A DNA stretch of 64,000 nt from Chondrus crispus (Eukaryota; Rhodophyta; Florideophyceae; Gigartinales; Gigartinaceae): assembly GCF_000350225.1 (NCBI RefSeq), contig NW_005178810.1:533508-597507 (forward strand). Direction: 5' to 3'. The first letter of the stretch is position 1. Every line of letters begins with the position of its first letter. A program made the position numbers and the translations under genes. The notes under the pieces were generated by a model, which did not search any database, was not told where the DNA came from, and worked only from the letters and a program-made list of their open reading frames with translations. Of this stretch, positions 39,924 through 52,366 are shown one piece after another.

Positions 39924-42900
39924 ATGGGGCGCCAAAGCAAAAGTCGTTGGGTTCTTAAGAAACGCGGACCTTATGCAAAGCGTTCCGAAGATGTTGCATC
40001 ACAAGGGCCCATGTCGGCCAGGCACGTAACATCTTCTTCTGAACCTCGGCTTGAAAGATATCCAAAAAGAGCAAGTCCATGTAGGCAATTGTCTACAAAG
40101 CCAGGTAAACGTCCAGGGGATGGATTCATGTCACTAGACGGTCAGTCCAAATCCTCTGCGTCCCGTTTGAAAGACGGCTTTTAAGCGACATCCAAGAAAA
40201 CCATGGCAGCATGCATGACGGCGTGGAGTCACTTCCATTAGGTCCTCACTCCGAACGAAATGACACTCTCCGTTTTGAAGAAAGGGAAGGAGTTTATAGA
40301 TTAGACATTGTATTGAGCGTTGACCAGGACGTTGCCTACGATTCTGAGCAGTCTGCAGAGCTGATAGACAGCTTGTTCGAAGGCGCTTGTGGTGGGATGC
40401 GATTGACCTGGACAAATATTGCATCACTGATAACAGAAACTGGGAGCACACGTCTCAGCGGGGCTGCGTATGAGACGCTGGCTAGCTTTAGGAACGGGAG
40501 ACCGAATGAAAGGCAGCTCACTCTCGAATTGCGAAGTACATGTACTCTGACGAGACGTGTTCGTCCATTTGTGAAATCCAAGTTCTTCGCTCCTTGTGGT
40601 GTAGAAATGTGTACTGTGGATTTCTCCAAGTCTGAGTAGAAGGCTGGCGTTGGAAAGTTCCCTCACAGAACAGCGCCCCGACACTCATTGTAAGACATAG
40701 CAACTGGGCGAAACTTGACTTTTCGACAGCGAAATTGCGGGAGATGGTGCAAGGAAGACGGCATGATATGGATCCGTCAAGCGAGATGCAGAGGCTCTAG
40801 GATATTGACGACACTCCAAAAAACAAGGATAGGGCCGGGAGTCTATCTGGTCATCGGATTCCAACCGAATATGGTGTGCCGGTGAAACTGCGAAAAGAGC
40901 TCCTTCTTAACATCACTTTCGAAGCAATGACGCAGTGAGGGGCAGATTGATGCAAGTCCAGTTTTCAGTAGCGTTCTCAACGAACATGAGCTTTGATGCA
41001 TTTGTATCCTCCTTCTTTGTTTACGATGAGCTGAACTGGACAAAACGTCAAGAGGAGTCCAATTCAAAATGTAGCAAAGGCATGAAGATGAAGAGACCGG
41101 AGCCTCGGGCATTCCTTCTAAGTGACATGGTCTTTGAACTTGAACTCCCAGGGTAGCAAGCCCCCGAAAATGCGGAAGAGCCAACGCAAACACTCTTCCT
41201 TGTGTATATGATGTGGAGAAGACGGGACTGTGATGACGACTACGACGCAATCTTGGTTGTATCTTCCGAAAGAAATGTTTCCAATCTCACAGGCACCAAG
41301 TTGGTGCCAGTGAGATTCGAAATATGTCAACATCTGGTTGTAAACCCCTCTGTTCAACAGAGGGGTTTACAACCAGATGTTTGACAAAGTCTTAGTGAAA
41401 CGCGTATCTGCGGATGATACTCCGATGAAAAAGGGTAGTCGCGTCGATGCGGAAAGCATTGGACGTCTGGAACATGGAAGAAAGTACGTTATGTATAGAA
41501 TGTTTCTGTACTCTGATGGATTTACGTCGTATATTGGAGAGAGAGGAAGGATGGGTGGTGTATACATGCTGCCAGTAGGTATGGTTCCGGAGAACCTCAA
41601 TGGACCCGGAGCCATCATACCATCGGGCTAACTCCTCCAGGAGTATCTACCAACGAGGTACTGGCGGCAGTTATTGATGATATCATTGAGGGGACAGAAA
41701 GAGATTTGAGAAGACTACTGCAGAAGGAGAGAAGGTCGTTCTTTTCCTAGATGTCGTCGGGTACGTTGGAGACTATCCTGCAGTGTCCGACACTTTGGAC
41801 GTACTAGGGCATTGCTCTAATGTTCCATTTCACTTATACAGCTATGGAAGGTACGAAAAGTCTGTATTTCAACGAAGAAAAGTATTGTTACACAACCCGC
41901 ATCCAATCCTACCATCCATCTTTCGCGAGAGATGAGAACCAGGCTACTGCATTGAGGAGATCCAAGTCATCCAGGGAAGAGCTAACAGCCATCGGAATGG
42001 ATGACGCAGATACGTTTGAGACAAGTTTTCAGGTACTTCATCAACTCTCTGCAAAACTGCAACACGTTCGCGCTCGTGTACCTCCTGTACTTGGCAATAG
42101 GAACCCGTTTGTTCCTTCTGTTCTCGATTCGTATCGCTCAAACGTTGTGGCTCCAGATCATCTTTTTCTCGGGATTGGTCGCGACATCATGGATCTCTCT
42201 ATAACATTGCTACCAAAAGATGTACACAGAGATGCCGAAGCGATTGCCAAGGTGGCTTTGAAGGATGGATATCTTATATACCAGGTGAGCCTAATCAACC
42301 ATGAAAAGCATGTGCTGCATTCAATGACGATATCGTCTATGTACTGCCTGATCTTGGCCGCACCACGGGCAACGAAATGTGCTCGGTACGTGTAAAAAAC
42401 ACTGGGGAGAGAGTAAGCAAAAACTCTGCTACTATCGATGAAGCTCTCGACCTCTTCGACCTGTGTTCCTCTCTCGTGAGCAGGACGCAGTACTTTCCGG
42501 AATCAATAATAGATAGTAAGAGGTCACTAGACACACACAATGAAGAAGGAGGAATCAAGGGACTTCTGCAGATTCCGAATATGGCACTTCGTTACCTATC
42601 TCGAGTAGGTAAGCTGTGTCACACAAGCGGCTTTGCCTCCACTCATTTGGACAAACCAAACCTTCACAGACTGTTTGAGTTCTTCACACATACATTGCCA
42701 CTGGTCGGTAGCGTAAGACATGTACAAGAGTTGTTGTTTGAAAGCGCTCATCAGCCAATGAAGAGGGGGTGTCTCAATCCAAAATGAAGAACTGACAACT
42801 ACAGGCCATGGAACATCGCCTTGCCAACGACTGGAAGACTCGTCTGGAAATTGAAACTGAAGGCATTGGCACCAATGACAGCAGTGAGAACGGATGGAGC

Positions 42901-43977
42901 TTTGAGTCAGCGAAGTCGGTTTTGAATCTCTTGGGCTACTACACTTCTGGGCTTCATGATGCCGGAAGATTTCTACAAAAGCCTTAGAAATGCTTCCCAC
43001 CTCCTGTTCTGCAGAACCTTCTATTCCATCGGAAAGGACTCTTATCATCCTCTCTCAGTAGCAAGGACTGGCGCGTAGACAAGACAGGAATTATGAACCT
43101 AGGAAACACTGCGGACGGAGGTCAATATTCAGAAATGTTCCAATCAACTGACCTTGCATTTCTGTTGAAAGCAAGGGCGTTTTTAGGGCATTTATTGAAA
43201 CAGAAGATACGTCTCAGAAGTGGCCGGGCGGACCATGGAAATTCCGTAACTGTGCAGACATATAGAACTGCCAAGTGGTGCAAAGTAACAGACGGTCGAA
43301 AGAGAGACCAGACATCCGTTCTGGCGGCTATATCTTATGGGAGCGTGATTCAAGGCCTGTATGCTTGTGTAGTTTCGATCGCGGATCCTGATCTCACATT
43401 CAGTCGTCATGAGAACAAAGATTCTGAGCATTATGAAGACAGAAGGTTCTGGATGGTGCTACCCATATTTCAAGTCCAGATTCTGGACGCTCGTGGGAAA
43501 TCAAGTAAGAAAACAACACGATATTGCGCAGTGAAGGAGTGCGAAGCCGAAGAAGATGGATACCGAGTGTTAATACAACAACGAAACGAAAGACGAGCGC
43601 TGCTTGAGCTTGGAAGCTACGTTCGGAAGGCATTAGTTATGCACGGCTGCCAACAGGAGAGCGAAGAAAGTGACGATCATACGTGTCTCATATCGACATC
43701 AAACTCAGCAGTACAACACAGGAGTCCCCCCCGGACGGTGGAATGTATCAGGTGTGGGGGCGAAAGGAAGGGTATCCGCCACGTCAGGCATAAGTATATG
43801 TGCGGAACAAGAACTCTGGTCTTTATTCAACAGTTTTTAGTACTACCACCCAACTCTGCATACTTCTATGCGCTGACTAGAAGTTCTGCTCCGTCGTCTA
43901 TATCCGTGGTTGCGACATATAAAACTGCACCATGGCTGCAAACAAAATTCAGGTCAGCTACTTTTGCCGGCTTGTAG
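39924..43977 (+). pseudogene. CMC/EnSpm-like transposase, copy 2
   Basis: ATG 39924 corresponds to ATG 9029 in copy 1. The copy keeps the same motifs (SDGFTSY; VVLFLDVVGYVGDYPA intact in one frame; FESAHQPMK; a C-terminal CIRCGGERKG and MCGTRT Cys tail) and ends at TAG 43975-43977. It is broken by more stops and frameshifts than copy 1 and by extra palindromic inserts near 41283-41381. In copy 2 the Cys of the CHLC knuckle are altered (FHLYS). Identity to copy 1 over aligned DNA is visibly high. Confidence 0.7.
41283..41381. repeat. Two snap-back palindromes inside transposase copy 2
   Basis: The first is 41283-41317: AATCTCAC and GGCACCAA followed by their complements. The second is 41329-41381: 26-bp arms from AACATCTGGTTG to CCCCTCTGTT and back, with one spacer base. 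Copy 1 at 10390-10440 has only the outer halves, so the inverted parts were added in copy 2. Confidence 0.9.
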
Positions 43978-44513
43978 CAAAGGGACACGTTTGGTGTCCC
44001 CGCGTTTTGAAGTCCGTGTCCCTCCACCTCTCTAGTCCCTGTAGCCAGTCTAATCCTTCTTGCGACGCCAAACTGTGCAGGGACGATGTAAACCTCTTTC
44101 ATGCCCCGAAAACTCTTGCGCAATTCAATCGCATAAGTACAGTTGCGGAACATTTCAGGTGCACACTCAAGTATGCCGTTCTCACGGTATTGTTTTGTGG
44201 ACTGATTTTGCTTTGTTAAGTCCCTGTAAATGATTTTTCCATAAACAGGGCATATAAACTCTCCCTCTTAACAGTTGTGGTCGTAAAACGCCAAGAAAGC
44301 CATCATTCCAATGCTTTGAAGGAGCCTCAATCAAACCGAGAACCATACACTCACATAAAAGATATCTTCGCAGTGAACTGTTTGAAGGCCTCCGATATGT
44401 TCCTTGGCCCACTCTGGTACGGGGTTTCCTTTGCACTCCTGCACCATATTCAGTGCTTGCAACTTGGTGGCGAGGAACTTCAAAGTGTGCTCGGGAACTT
44501 GTTGAAAGTAAGG

Positions 44514-46663
44514 TCATCCTCTCAGAGGCTTCCAATCTGAACCCTTCTCAACGGCCCTTGTAAATGCCGGATTATGAGCCAACAATAGCTCTGCTGCGGA
44601 TTCTAACTGTGGTATGTTTATGGCGGAAGATGGGTTCAGGACACTCTGCGCAAAGAGCAGCTCCAAGTTTTCTGTCGCAGCAAGCCAGGCAACTGGGTCC
44701 CGTTCACACCCCACAAATCTCCGATGCCTTCTGAGCGAAAGACAAGCCACTCCAGTTGAAAAGGTTCCACTGAACATATCAACGACGTAATCGCCCGGTT
44801 CAGTCCAGTCAAGCGAGAAATGATTTCTATGAGATGACGTAGAGGTTTCTGTTCCGGTCGCAACGGCACGAACTTGGACTTCGGGGCGTCGGGGTGTTTA
44901 AGCCTCTCTCCCTCTTCTAATCTCAGAACGTTGTCGATGACGTTAGCCAAAGCCGGATGGCGAGAAGAGACGATGTTGAAGATATCGTAGCTAACCAGGG
45001 CGAAAGCGTCCTTCGAATTGAGACCTTTCTTAGTGACATGTACAGCCATCTCGGAAATTATTCTTAAAGTCGTCGTCTTGATGGCAGCATTCGTGTAATA
45101 ATGACCCGGCATGCTGTTCATAAGCACTGGCGAGGGATCCACACTGAAAATATGGAGACGATCCGCAGGGAGTTTAACTTCTAGGAGGTCTTCGGTTACT
45201 GACCGCCCTTTCTCATTGCCTTGATGAGATTCTTCCTCATCTTGTTCATCTTCATCATCTGAATTGATTACATATGTACACGATGCGAACGCATCATACC
45301 AGAGTTTGAACTGCAATGCAGAGCAGAAAACAAACGCATGTCCGCCCTCTCGGAGCATCTGACTGATCTCACGAACACAATCAGTCATGTCACTTTTGCT
45401 GAGGTTGTCATGGGTGGAATTCGTAGGATTGTTCTCTCTTCGGTAGTTGTAAGGTGGGTCACCAAGCACCAGCTGTACTCATTCTAATATTTTTTCGGAA
45501 CATGAGAAGATATCCTCCTGCGATAGCTCTTAGAATGTACAGCTATACGTCCTTGCGTACTTGTTCATTGCGCTGCAGACATGGTCTAAAGAATCTCGAC
45601 GCTCACAGCCCTCACCTTTACACTCCTGTGTCACTGACCGAGTCCTTGATTGTGCAGGCAACCGTTTTGCGCGGGACTCTGACCTGTCTGGAGCACTACT
45701 CCGCGATTCACTTCCCCGCACCGCCTGTACAGAGTCGTTGTTTGAGACGGACTTTGAAGCAGTCCTGCGCCTGGCGACAACTGATAGGCTCCTTCCAAGG
45801 GTGTTTGCTTATCGCGCCTGTTCAGTGGATTTCACAGCAGAGACCATCTCTATGTCTTGTTGTGGCATGGAATTCTTCACGTGATTGACCATTTCGTTCC
45901 GATAACCATCCATGATGGGAGGGATCGTTTCTTGGGCTTTCTTGAACTTGTCCAAAGCTATCCAATTTGCCATGGAAGGCATTTCGTACAAGTAATCCGA
46001 TATCACAAGAAAGCGGATATTACTCAGAACAAGTTTTACTGCCTCGCGGAGAGCATTATCCACGACTATAGCAGGGCTAAATGCTTGCTGGGAACATTCC
46101 TAGGGGAGATGGAATGCATCGGCGTTGACTGTGATTGTATCCAGTTGTTTTTTGTGAGCGAAGCCTGAACTCACCACAGTAAAGCACAACTCATGGCCGT
46201 CACTTGTCAAGGTGATGTAAGGACATATCATTTCTTCGCAGTTCTTGAATCCCATAAATCTTGCCTTGCAATCCCATGCTCGAATAACTTGCAGAACCGC
46301 AAAGCCAATACGCTGTGACGTCTCCCTATTGACCTTGTAGTTCTGCAATACCTTCTTTCTCTTTGCACATGGTGATCCTTGTTTCCTGTTGTGACAGTTC
46401 ATAACCATTCCCACATAGATTAGGAACATCATTTCCTCGAAGGAAGTTGCGGGCGAAGTGAAGAATCGCGACTCCTTCACAGTATTCCTTTTGGAACTCG
46501 TGTTGCTAAAAAACGTGCACTGCAGACCCCTAGCATTGAATCTGTCGCCCCTAATGTCGCTTATGATTTTAAAGATTTGCCAGTATCTAATATCATTGGC
46601 TCTCCCGCAACCAAGAAGCCCCTGCACGGTTGCGTAGACGTATGCGACTTGACGTTGATTCAT
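44514..46663 (-). pseudogene. DNA methyltransferase (N6-adenine or N4-cytosine, motif order IV then I)
   Basis: One minus-strand frame runs from about 46663 to 44636 with four stops, then moves by one base into the frame ending at 44514, so this was one protein of about 715 residues. The N-terminal 280 residues are unassigned, followed by a Ser/Arg-rich linker. Motif IV is VLGDPPYNYRR (DPPY class, near 45460). After an acidic insert, the KPLRHLIEIISRL segment and motif I DYVVDMFSGTFSTG (near 44770) with CERDPVAW end the domain. The IV-to-I order and the DPPY identify the N6_N4-methylase class that modifies exocyclic amines in DNA. The gene is transcribed away from the DGQHR gene and towards the transposase. 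It is absent from copy 1. Confidence 0.78.
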
Positions 46664-46880
46664 TTTTGATTTGCGAACCTCCGCTTCGGATACATTTTCG
46701 GCTCCTAAAGATTGTACCTAGTTCTTTGCAGCATCGGTCTCAAGGTTATTCTCAACTCAATCCGCAATGTCTCCAAGTTTCGGTACTATGTTCCCAGTTT
46801 CTTCAATTACGGCTGCTCGCACTACCTGCATGGCTTTGAGTAGCTTCCCCAAAGAAGAACATTTCGCTTGAGTAGTCACG

Positions 46881-48483
46881 TTTATCACGTGTGATACTTC
46901 GATGCGGACAGGAATGGATTGCAGCAAGAGAAGCGGAACAAAGGCGCAGGCTTATGTAGAGAACGAATACACGTTGTGCGCGATATTTGATGTGGTTTCT
47001 TGAACGGAAGGTACGAGAGAGTGTAATCCAGTAAAGCAACCGCTTATGTCTTCTATGTTTCCACTTGAGGTTTCCACGCAATATTTCCACTTGAAGGGTA
47101 CTCCAACTCACGGTGACGCCTCCCCTACGCGCGGAGGGGGCCAATTTCAGCACTCTTCCACCACCAAGACCCTTGGGTGATGGTGAAAAGATCCGTTCGG
47201 GGTACCCCTGCAGCCAACTATTGTTGACTATCGGCGCAGTCCTCCCCCTATGGGAAACTTTCAATGTCAGGGTTTACGGGCTAAACCCACTGAATAGAGA
47301 ACGACCTGGCAGAAGTAGTTGTCGGAAGAAGGGAACAGGGGGAGGGCAAAACGCACCGCCGGAAACGATAGACGGTTTTGCAACGCCTTCGCGACGTAGA
47401 AGCAAGAGCGACCGTAGTCGCGGTCGGAAAGGGCGAGCAGACGTAGTGAAAGTACTCGGTAGAGGTGCGCGGGTGGGGTGCGAAGGAGAGAGGTGCTAGA
47501 GATGGAAAGAGTCGATTGCGGTGAAAGGGGTAGAAGGAGCTTGCAGTAGCACGTTCAGTGACTAGGAGCCCGATTGTACCGTACACAGTAAACTGAAGAT
47601 AGCGTGAAAATGAGCGAGAGGCCTGGATGCCTAGGGCGGCATATTGCATGCCGACTTGGATATGCCTTTAAATGGCCATGCTGCGAGGTATCGTGCAGGA
47701 CGATTTTGGGGCAAATATGCGTCTAGACAGGGACGGTTACGCTATGGGGAGACGCTCTACAGGCCCTAAATCTATGGCCCGGGATGCCTCATGACAGATG
47801 ACATGCTTGTACATCCCCAGTGGAGTGCTGGGGTGGTGGCACCACCCCAGCGCTCCACTGGCGATGTACGCACAGTGTGCGGCCAAAAAAACAATCAACC
47901 AAGGTGCCTGCAGGTTTGATCTGGCCATTGTGTCAACTTCTACCTTTCAGACCGCTCGCGCTGCGTTTTGGCCGCGGTGTCACCTTCTACATTTCAGACT
48001 GCTCGCGCTGCGTTTTGCGCTCCCCCTGTTCCCTTCTTCCGACAACTACTTCTGCCAGGTCGTTCTCTATTCAGTGGGTTTAGCCCGTAAACCCTGACAT
48101 TGAAAGTTTCCCATAGGGGGAGGACTGCGCCGATAGTCAACAATAGTTGGCTGCAGGGGTACCCCGAACGGATCTTTTCACCATCACCCAAGGGTCTTGG
48201 TGGTGGAAGAGTGCTGAAATTGGCCCCCTCCGCGCGTAGGGGAGGCGTCACCGTGAGTTGGAGTACCCTTCAAGTGGAAATATTGCGTGGAAACCTCAAG
48301 TGGAAACATAGAAGACATAAGCGGTTGCTTTACTGGATTACACTCTCTCGTACCTTCCGTTCAAGAAACCACATCAAATATCGCGCACAACGTGTATTCG
48401 TTCTCTACATAAGCCTGCGCCTTTGTTCCGCTTCTCTTGCTGCAATCCATTCCTGTCCGCATCGAAGTATCACAAGTGATAAA
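46881..48483. mobile_element. Foldback element with inverted arms of about 475 bp
   Basis: The left arm (about 46881-47356) and right arm (about 48009-48483) are near-identical in inverted orientation. They share for example the segment from TTTATCAC through GCCCCCTCCGCGCGTAGGGG-type sequence. The 650-bp spacer carries its own palindrome at 47809-47869 (arms GTACATC...TGGAG and GCTGGGGTGGTG). No transposase is present. It lies between the methyltransferase and DGQHR genes and may have displaced their shared promoter region. Confidence 0.75.
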
Positions 48484-48658
48484 TCAGGGGGTTTGCAATG
48501 CGTACAGAAAGACACCTCAAGCGCGGAATAAGAAAGGAACGAAGAGGTCGTGGTCGTGGGCGTGGGCGTGGTTCTGGCGGTGCAGCTGCAAAACAATGGC
48601 CGCTCCCTTGAAGAACTTCAGTTCAAGGGACTTGTAGCCGATGCAGAAGTGACCTTCT

Positions 48659-50459
48659 TTGCCCATGACTTCAATCAAGCCAGTTCAGGCTAAGCCGGAG
48701 GGGCATGAAGCGTTCCGTGCTCTATCTCGAGTGCGAACTGCGCACATCACCGTCGGTGCCGAGGGCCAGATGCCGCCCCGAACTTTCGACCTTGCAGACA
48801 TCGGGGACTGGGAGAAAGGATCTCAATACCTCCTTGTGGTTTATAAATTCCATATGGATGAAAACCGTAAGGACATCCCCTATCCGTACCCGTTCCCGGC
48901 CAATGTGGGGTAACACTGTCCCAAGACACTTGTAGGGATTGTCGACATATGGGCGCAATACCCTTGGGACAGTTTCATGATGATTAAGGGGGTTGTGTCG
49001 GAACTGGAGGTAACGGTCTCCACTCCCACTGCCAAGAAAACCTCTAATGTTGAAGAGACTGCTCTGACCCGTACGTCCGTTCGAAAAAGATTAAGTATAT
49101 CCGAAGATGAAGAGCAACAAGCGCACACGGCGAAACACACCGTTTCAGCGGTCGTTTCAGATGCACCCGGACAAATCAGGAAGAAAGCAGATGCACCGGA
49201 AGCACCTCGTGTAGATTCTTCTCTACGGGACTCTGACAACAGGAGCTCGTCAATGAACGTCGTGTATGATGATGATGACATCCGCTTTGTGAAGACAACT
49301 AAAGCTGCTACACTCGACGACGGCATCGAAATAGATGAGTCTTTTGCCCCAGATATCCCTGAAGTGGATTTGAGCAAGGACAGGCAGCATCACGTCCGGG
49401 TTTTAGTCAATAACATCAGAATCATGAAAGAAACTCTTCGGGAGGTTGATCAAAGACACGTTGAATCAATTACGGAGAGCCTTCTCAAAAACGGGCTGCT
49501 AAAAGCGGCTGGAGCAATCTCTGTGGCCATGCCAGAAGATATAGTCTTCGACCGCTCTACGATTTTTAGGCAGAGAGACGATGGGTTAGATGAGCCGACG
49601 ATGGAACCCCTAATTTGCGACGGTCAGCATCGTGTCACCGGCATGAATAAGGCCGAGGTTAGCGACCCGCAAAAGGAAGAGGTGTTGAAATGGATCGATG
49701 CTCAGGTGTGGTACTGGAAGGATAGAAAATCCGTTTCAGACCTGGAAAAACTAGGCACTGGTGCTCCCACTCAATGACACCTCGTCGAAGATCCGGTTCT
49801 CAAACTTCACAGATTCCGTTCACGCGACTGTAGCGGCTGATCGAATGATGAAGAACCGGTTGGATGGGCAGAATCAGCATACTGGGATGACTGTCGCAGG
49901 TGTCACAGGCGCGCTAATGAAGCTTAAAGTACTCGGTCCGCAGGGGGCTAGGCAGTACTCTCGATATGCGCCCTGGGCACTACGGCTTGTGGAGTACGAT
50001 ATCGACTACGACACCATCAAAAGCCTCTGCGATACGACCAGGACTATCGATATCACGCACCTCAGCAACCATCTGCTTCTCACCCTCCATAGGTATGGCA
50101 TGCTTCTTGGTATTTCATGTGTCGTTGTCTTCTTGGGCGAGATGGACACGGACAAACCGATGAACTTCATGTGTCAGAAGAACTGGAGAAAGAAGCGAAG
50201 TGCTTTCACTGAGTACGAGACTAATTTCTTGGATACCTTTGCTGAAATTTATGAGGTGATGTGCGCCATTGCCAAAACGTACGAGAAAGAGTTGAAGAGC
50301 GTCTTGGAAATGGATATTGAGGTCGGCAGAAACATCAAGATGCGGACTGATCACTCTGTAGCGGGGCACATGAAGAGTTTCAGGAGTGAAGCGAATGAAG
50401 CAGTGCAGCGTTTTGACGAAGAAAAGCGTCTCAATATGCTCCGAAAAAAGCTCGTGTAA
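48659..50459 (+). pseudogene. DGQHR / ParB-like domain protein
   Basis: One frame runs from 48659 to 49777 with a single TAA at 48911-48913, then shifts frame near 49765 and continues to TAA 50457-50459, giving about 600 residues. The middle has LREVDQRHVESITESLLKNGLL and, later, LICDGQHRVTGMNKA. This is the helix plus DGQHR signature of the ParB/sulfiredoxin-like fold found in DndB-type and other DNA-modification-linked proteins. The C-terminal half is helical and Lys-rich. In those families the fold binds or hydrolyses nucleotides or senses DNA; the function here is inferred. It is absent from copy 1. Confidence 0.6.
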
Positions 50460-51102
50460 GCTCTAGATCCACGCAAGGATCTTTCTAGGCGATCTAAAGC
50501 TCGTACCTGTGAAGGTACTTCACGCCAAGTACCTCAAACGACTACGTCCCAGGCTGATACGTCCCAGCTGCGTCGTCACTCGCAAAAGCCCAGGTCCGCC
50601 TCACAGGACTCATCTCTGACAGTTCGGAGATCGACTGCCACAAGATTAAGACTAATCCATTGACGATTTCCCTGCAGTTTCATCTGAAGAAAGCAGTAAA
50701 GAGAAAGCGAAGCCAGGAAGATGCTATCCAGTCAACTAATAAAATCAGTGCCCTCAGCACTGCGTTTGAAGAGAAGGAAGAGAAATTGAGAATACCGGTG
50801 ATACAGCCCGCTGTCGAAAGTGATGTGGCAAGGGAAGATGACGTCGGGGAGTTCGATGACATTCTTCCAGGTCTACTCCCGATCGGGCACACGAATCTGT
50901 CGTATGGAATGTTTCGAAGAACCCGGGCTAGGTACCTAACAGTTAACGTTAACTACGCCTTACTTCCGTCCAGTCAGTGGCCGACCGGCAATACGATACC
51001 GCATCAAACTCCTTGGCTTCATTCTTTGTGCATAACTGTTAGTCACCAAGCGAATTGCCTGGTCCAGAGGCTTGACTTGTTGCGAATTCATCATGTTTTG
51101 TA
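50460..51102. other. Between DGQHR and dioxygenase genes
   Basis: An open frame at 50660-51145 contains a basic stretch (KKAVKRKRSQED) and then acidic residues. It could be the C-terminal extension of the DGQHR gene or the N-terminus of the dioxygenase gene. I cannot decide which, and there is no recognised domain. Confidence 0.35.
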
Positions 51103-52366
51103 TTGTCACGCCGGGGCTATGGGACACAAGGGCTCGGGTCGATGAGGTCCAACGTGCCCATGAAAACGCTGCCGTCCACGGGTCCAAGTCTTAATACGGC
51201 CCTGAAGTACAAGGAGGAACAGGCTCTTTGCGCGGCCACGGAAGTAGACAACGTCGCTAATGAATACTTTCTGGCCAAGGCGACTGAGCTGCCGCAGCTC
51301 AAGAATGACGAAGCCCTTCTCCGGCAGCGAGAGAAGGGCTTCGTCATTCTTGAAGGTCTCGGAAGTGACAGTGGTGTGCCAACCAACCACTCTATCCAAG
51401 CCCCTCTCTATTGAGGGGACATCATCGAAGAGATGATAGAATACTACGAAGAAATCTTCCCTGGCGAAGATGCGATGAAGGATCCTTCATCGATGGAGCA
51501 AATCGCAATGTGTGGAGCCCCATCTTCATCATCGATTCCAAGACAGATGGGAAACACCGAATTAAAGGCGTCGGACGCTACATTACCTGGCTAGCAGGTT
51601 TTTCGTCCGAAGTCGAACAGAATGCCGATACAGTGTGGGTGGTAAGGAAGCGTGCTATGATGGACGCCCGCTCGGCGCAAATTGCTGCTGCACTTCGACT
51701 CGTGGACCCTACAAGGGGTTCTTTGGAGATGGCTGTTCCGAAGTCTGGTGGTCGCTTCTTTTTGACGGGGAAAGGTTGTCCTCGGCAGTCCCTCCACACA
51801 GACTTTGCCCTTAGAAAATCTAAGAATGGAAATCTGGACAACGGAAGGAATCTTGGATACTTGTTTATGTGTTCTGGTGAAATTAGATTCCCTCTTTGGG
51901 TTTGTCCGTTCTCTCATCACTTCAAAGCGAAGGAATCAATAGCCCAGAGACACATTTCTATAGGTGTGCAGGTGAAAGAGGTCCTCGTTACGCCAAACGC
52001 CGTCTTCATTGGAAGAAGTTATCTCTCACACGCTGGTGCTTCGTACGAGGATAGTATATCACCCGGTGCGACGACTCAAATGGGACTTGGCTCTGCAAAG
52101 AAGCATGGACACGTGGTTTGCTATCATCTTTATTCGTTCCTAGACGCCAGAAGCCGCTGGATTCAGTTCACAGGAATCCGTCCTTTACCCCTCACTTTCA
52201 AAACGGGCTTGGGAGCATGTCTCCGCAGACTGACCGGCACGGAAACGCGGAGTCTCCGGAAGAGAAGTCGGTCTCGAGCTCTTCTTCTGATTTCCGCTCA
52301 AGTGATTCTAGTGGCGACAGTGATTCTCAGGTGAAAGGGACTGAGGAGGACGACATCCAAGCATAG
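51103..52366 (+). pseudogene. 2-oxoglutarate/Fe(II) dioxygenase-like protein
   Basis: The N-terminal part has REKGFVILEGL, the usual opening of double-stranded beta-helix dioxygenases. The core has HTDF (His 51795-51797, Asp 51801-51803), a strand-rich section, then TPNAVFIGRSYLSHAGASY (His 52029-52031) and YHLYSFLDA, where a Cys stands at the place an Arg often binds 2-oxoglutarate. The Ser/Asp-rich tail ends EDDIQA at 52366. Frame changes occur near 51414-51495 and near 52200. HxD...H spacing suits this fold; DNA or RNA demethylation or base oxidation is an inference. Only its last codons remain in copy 1 (15385-15449). Confidence 0.55.
51300..51352. repeat. Perfect 22-bp inverted repeat inside the dioxygenase gene
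   Basis: The arms run from CAAGAATGACG to GCCCTTCTC and are exactly complementary, with a 9-base loop (51322-51330). The right arm encodes the conserved EKGFVIL, so the left arm is probably an inverted duplicate of it. Confidence 0.9.

Noticed and set aside
39356-39958. Plus-strand ORF of 200 codons before transposase copy 2
   Set aside because: Most of it lies inside the solo LTR and runs over its border, so it is chance.
46803-48531. Matching ORFs on opposite strands (46803-47264 minus, 48100-48531 plus)
   Set aside because: They are the same sequence in the two arms of the foldback; no domain is seen and no function is implied.
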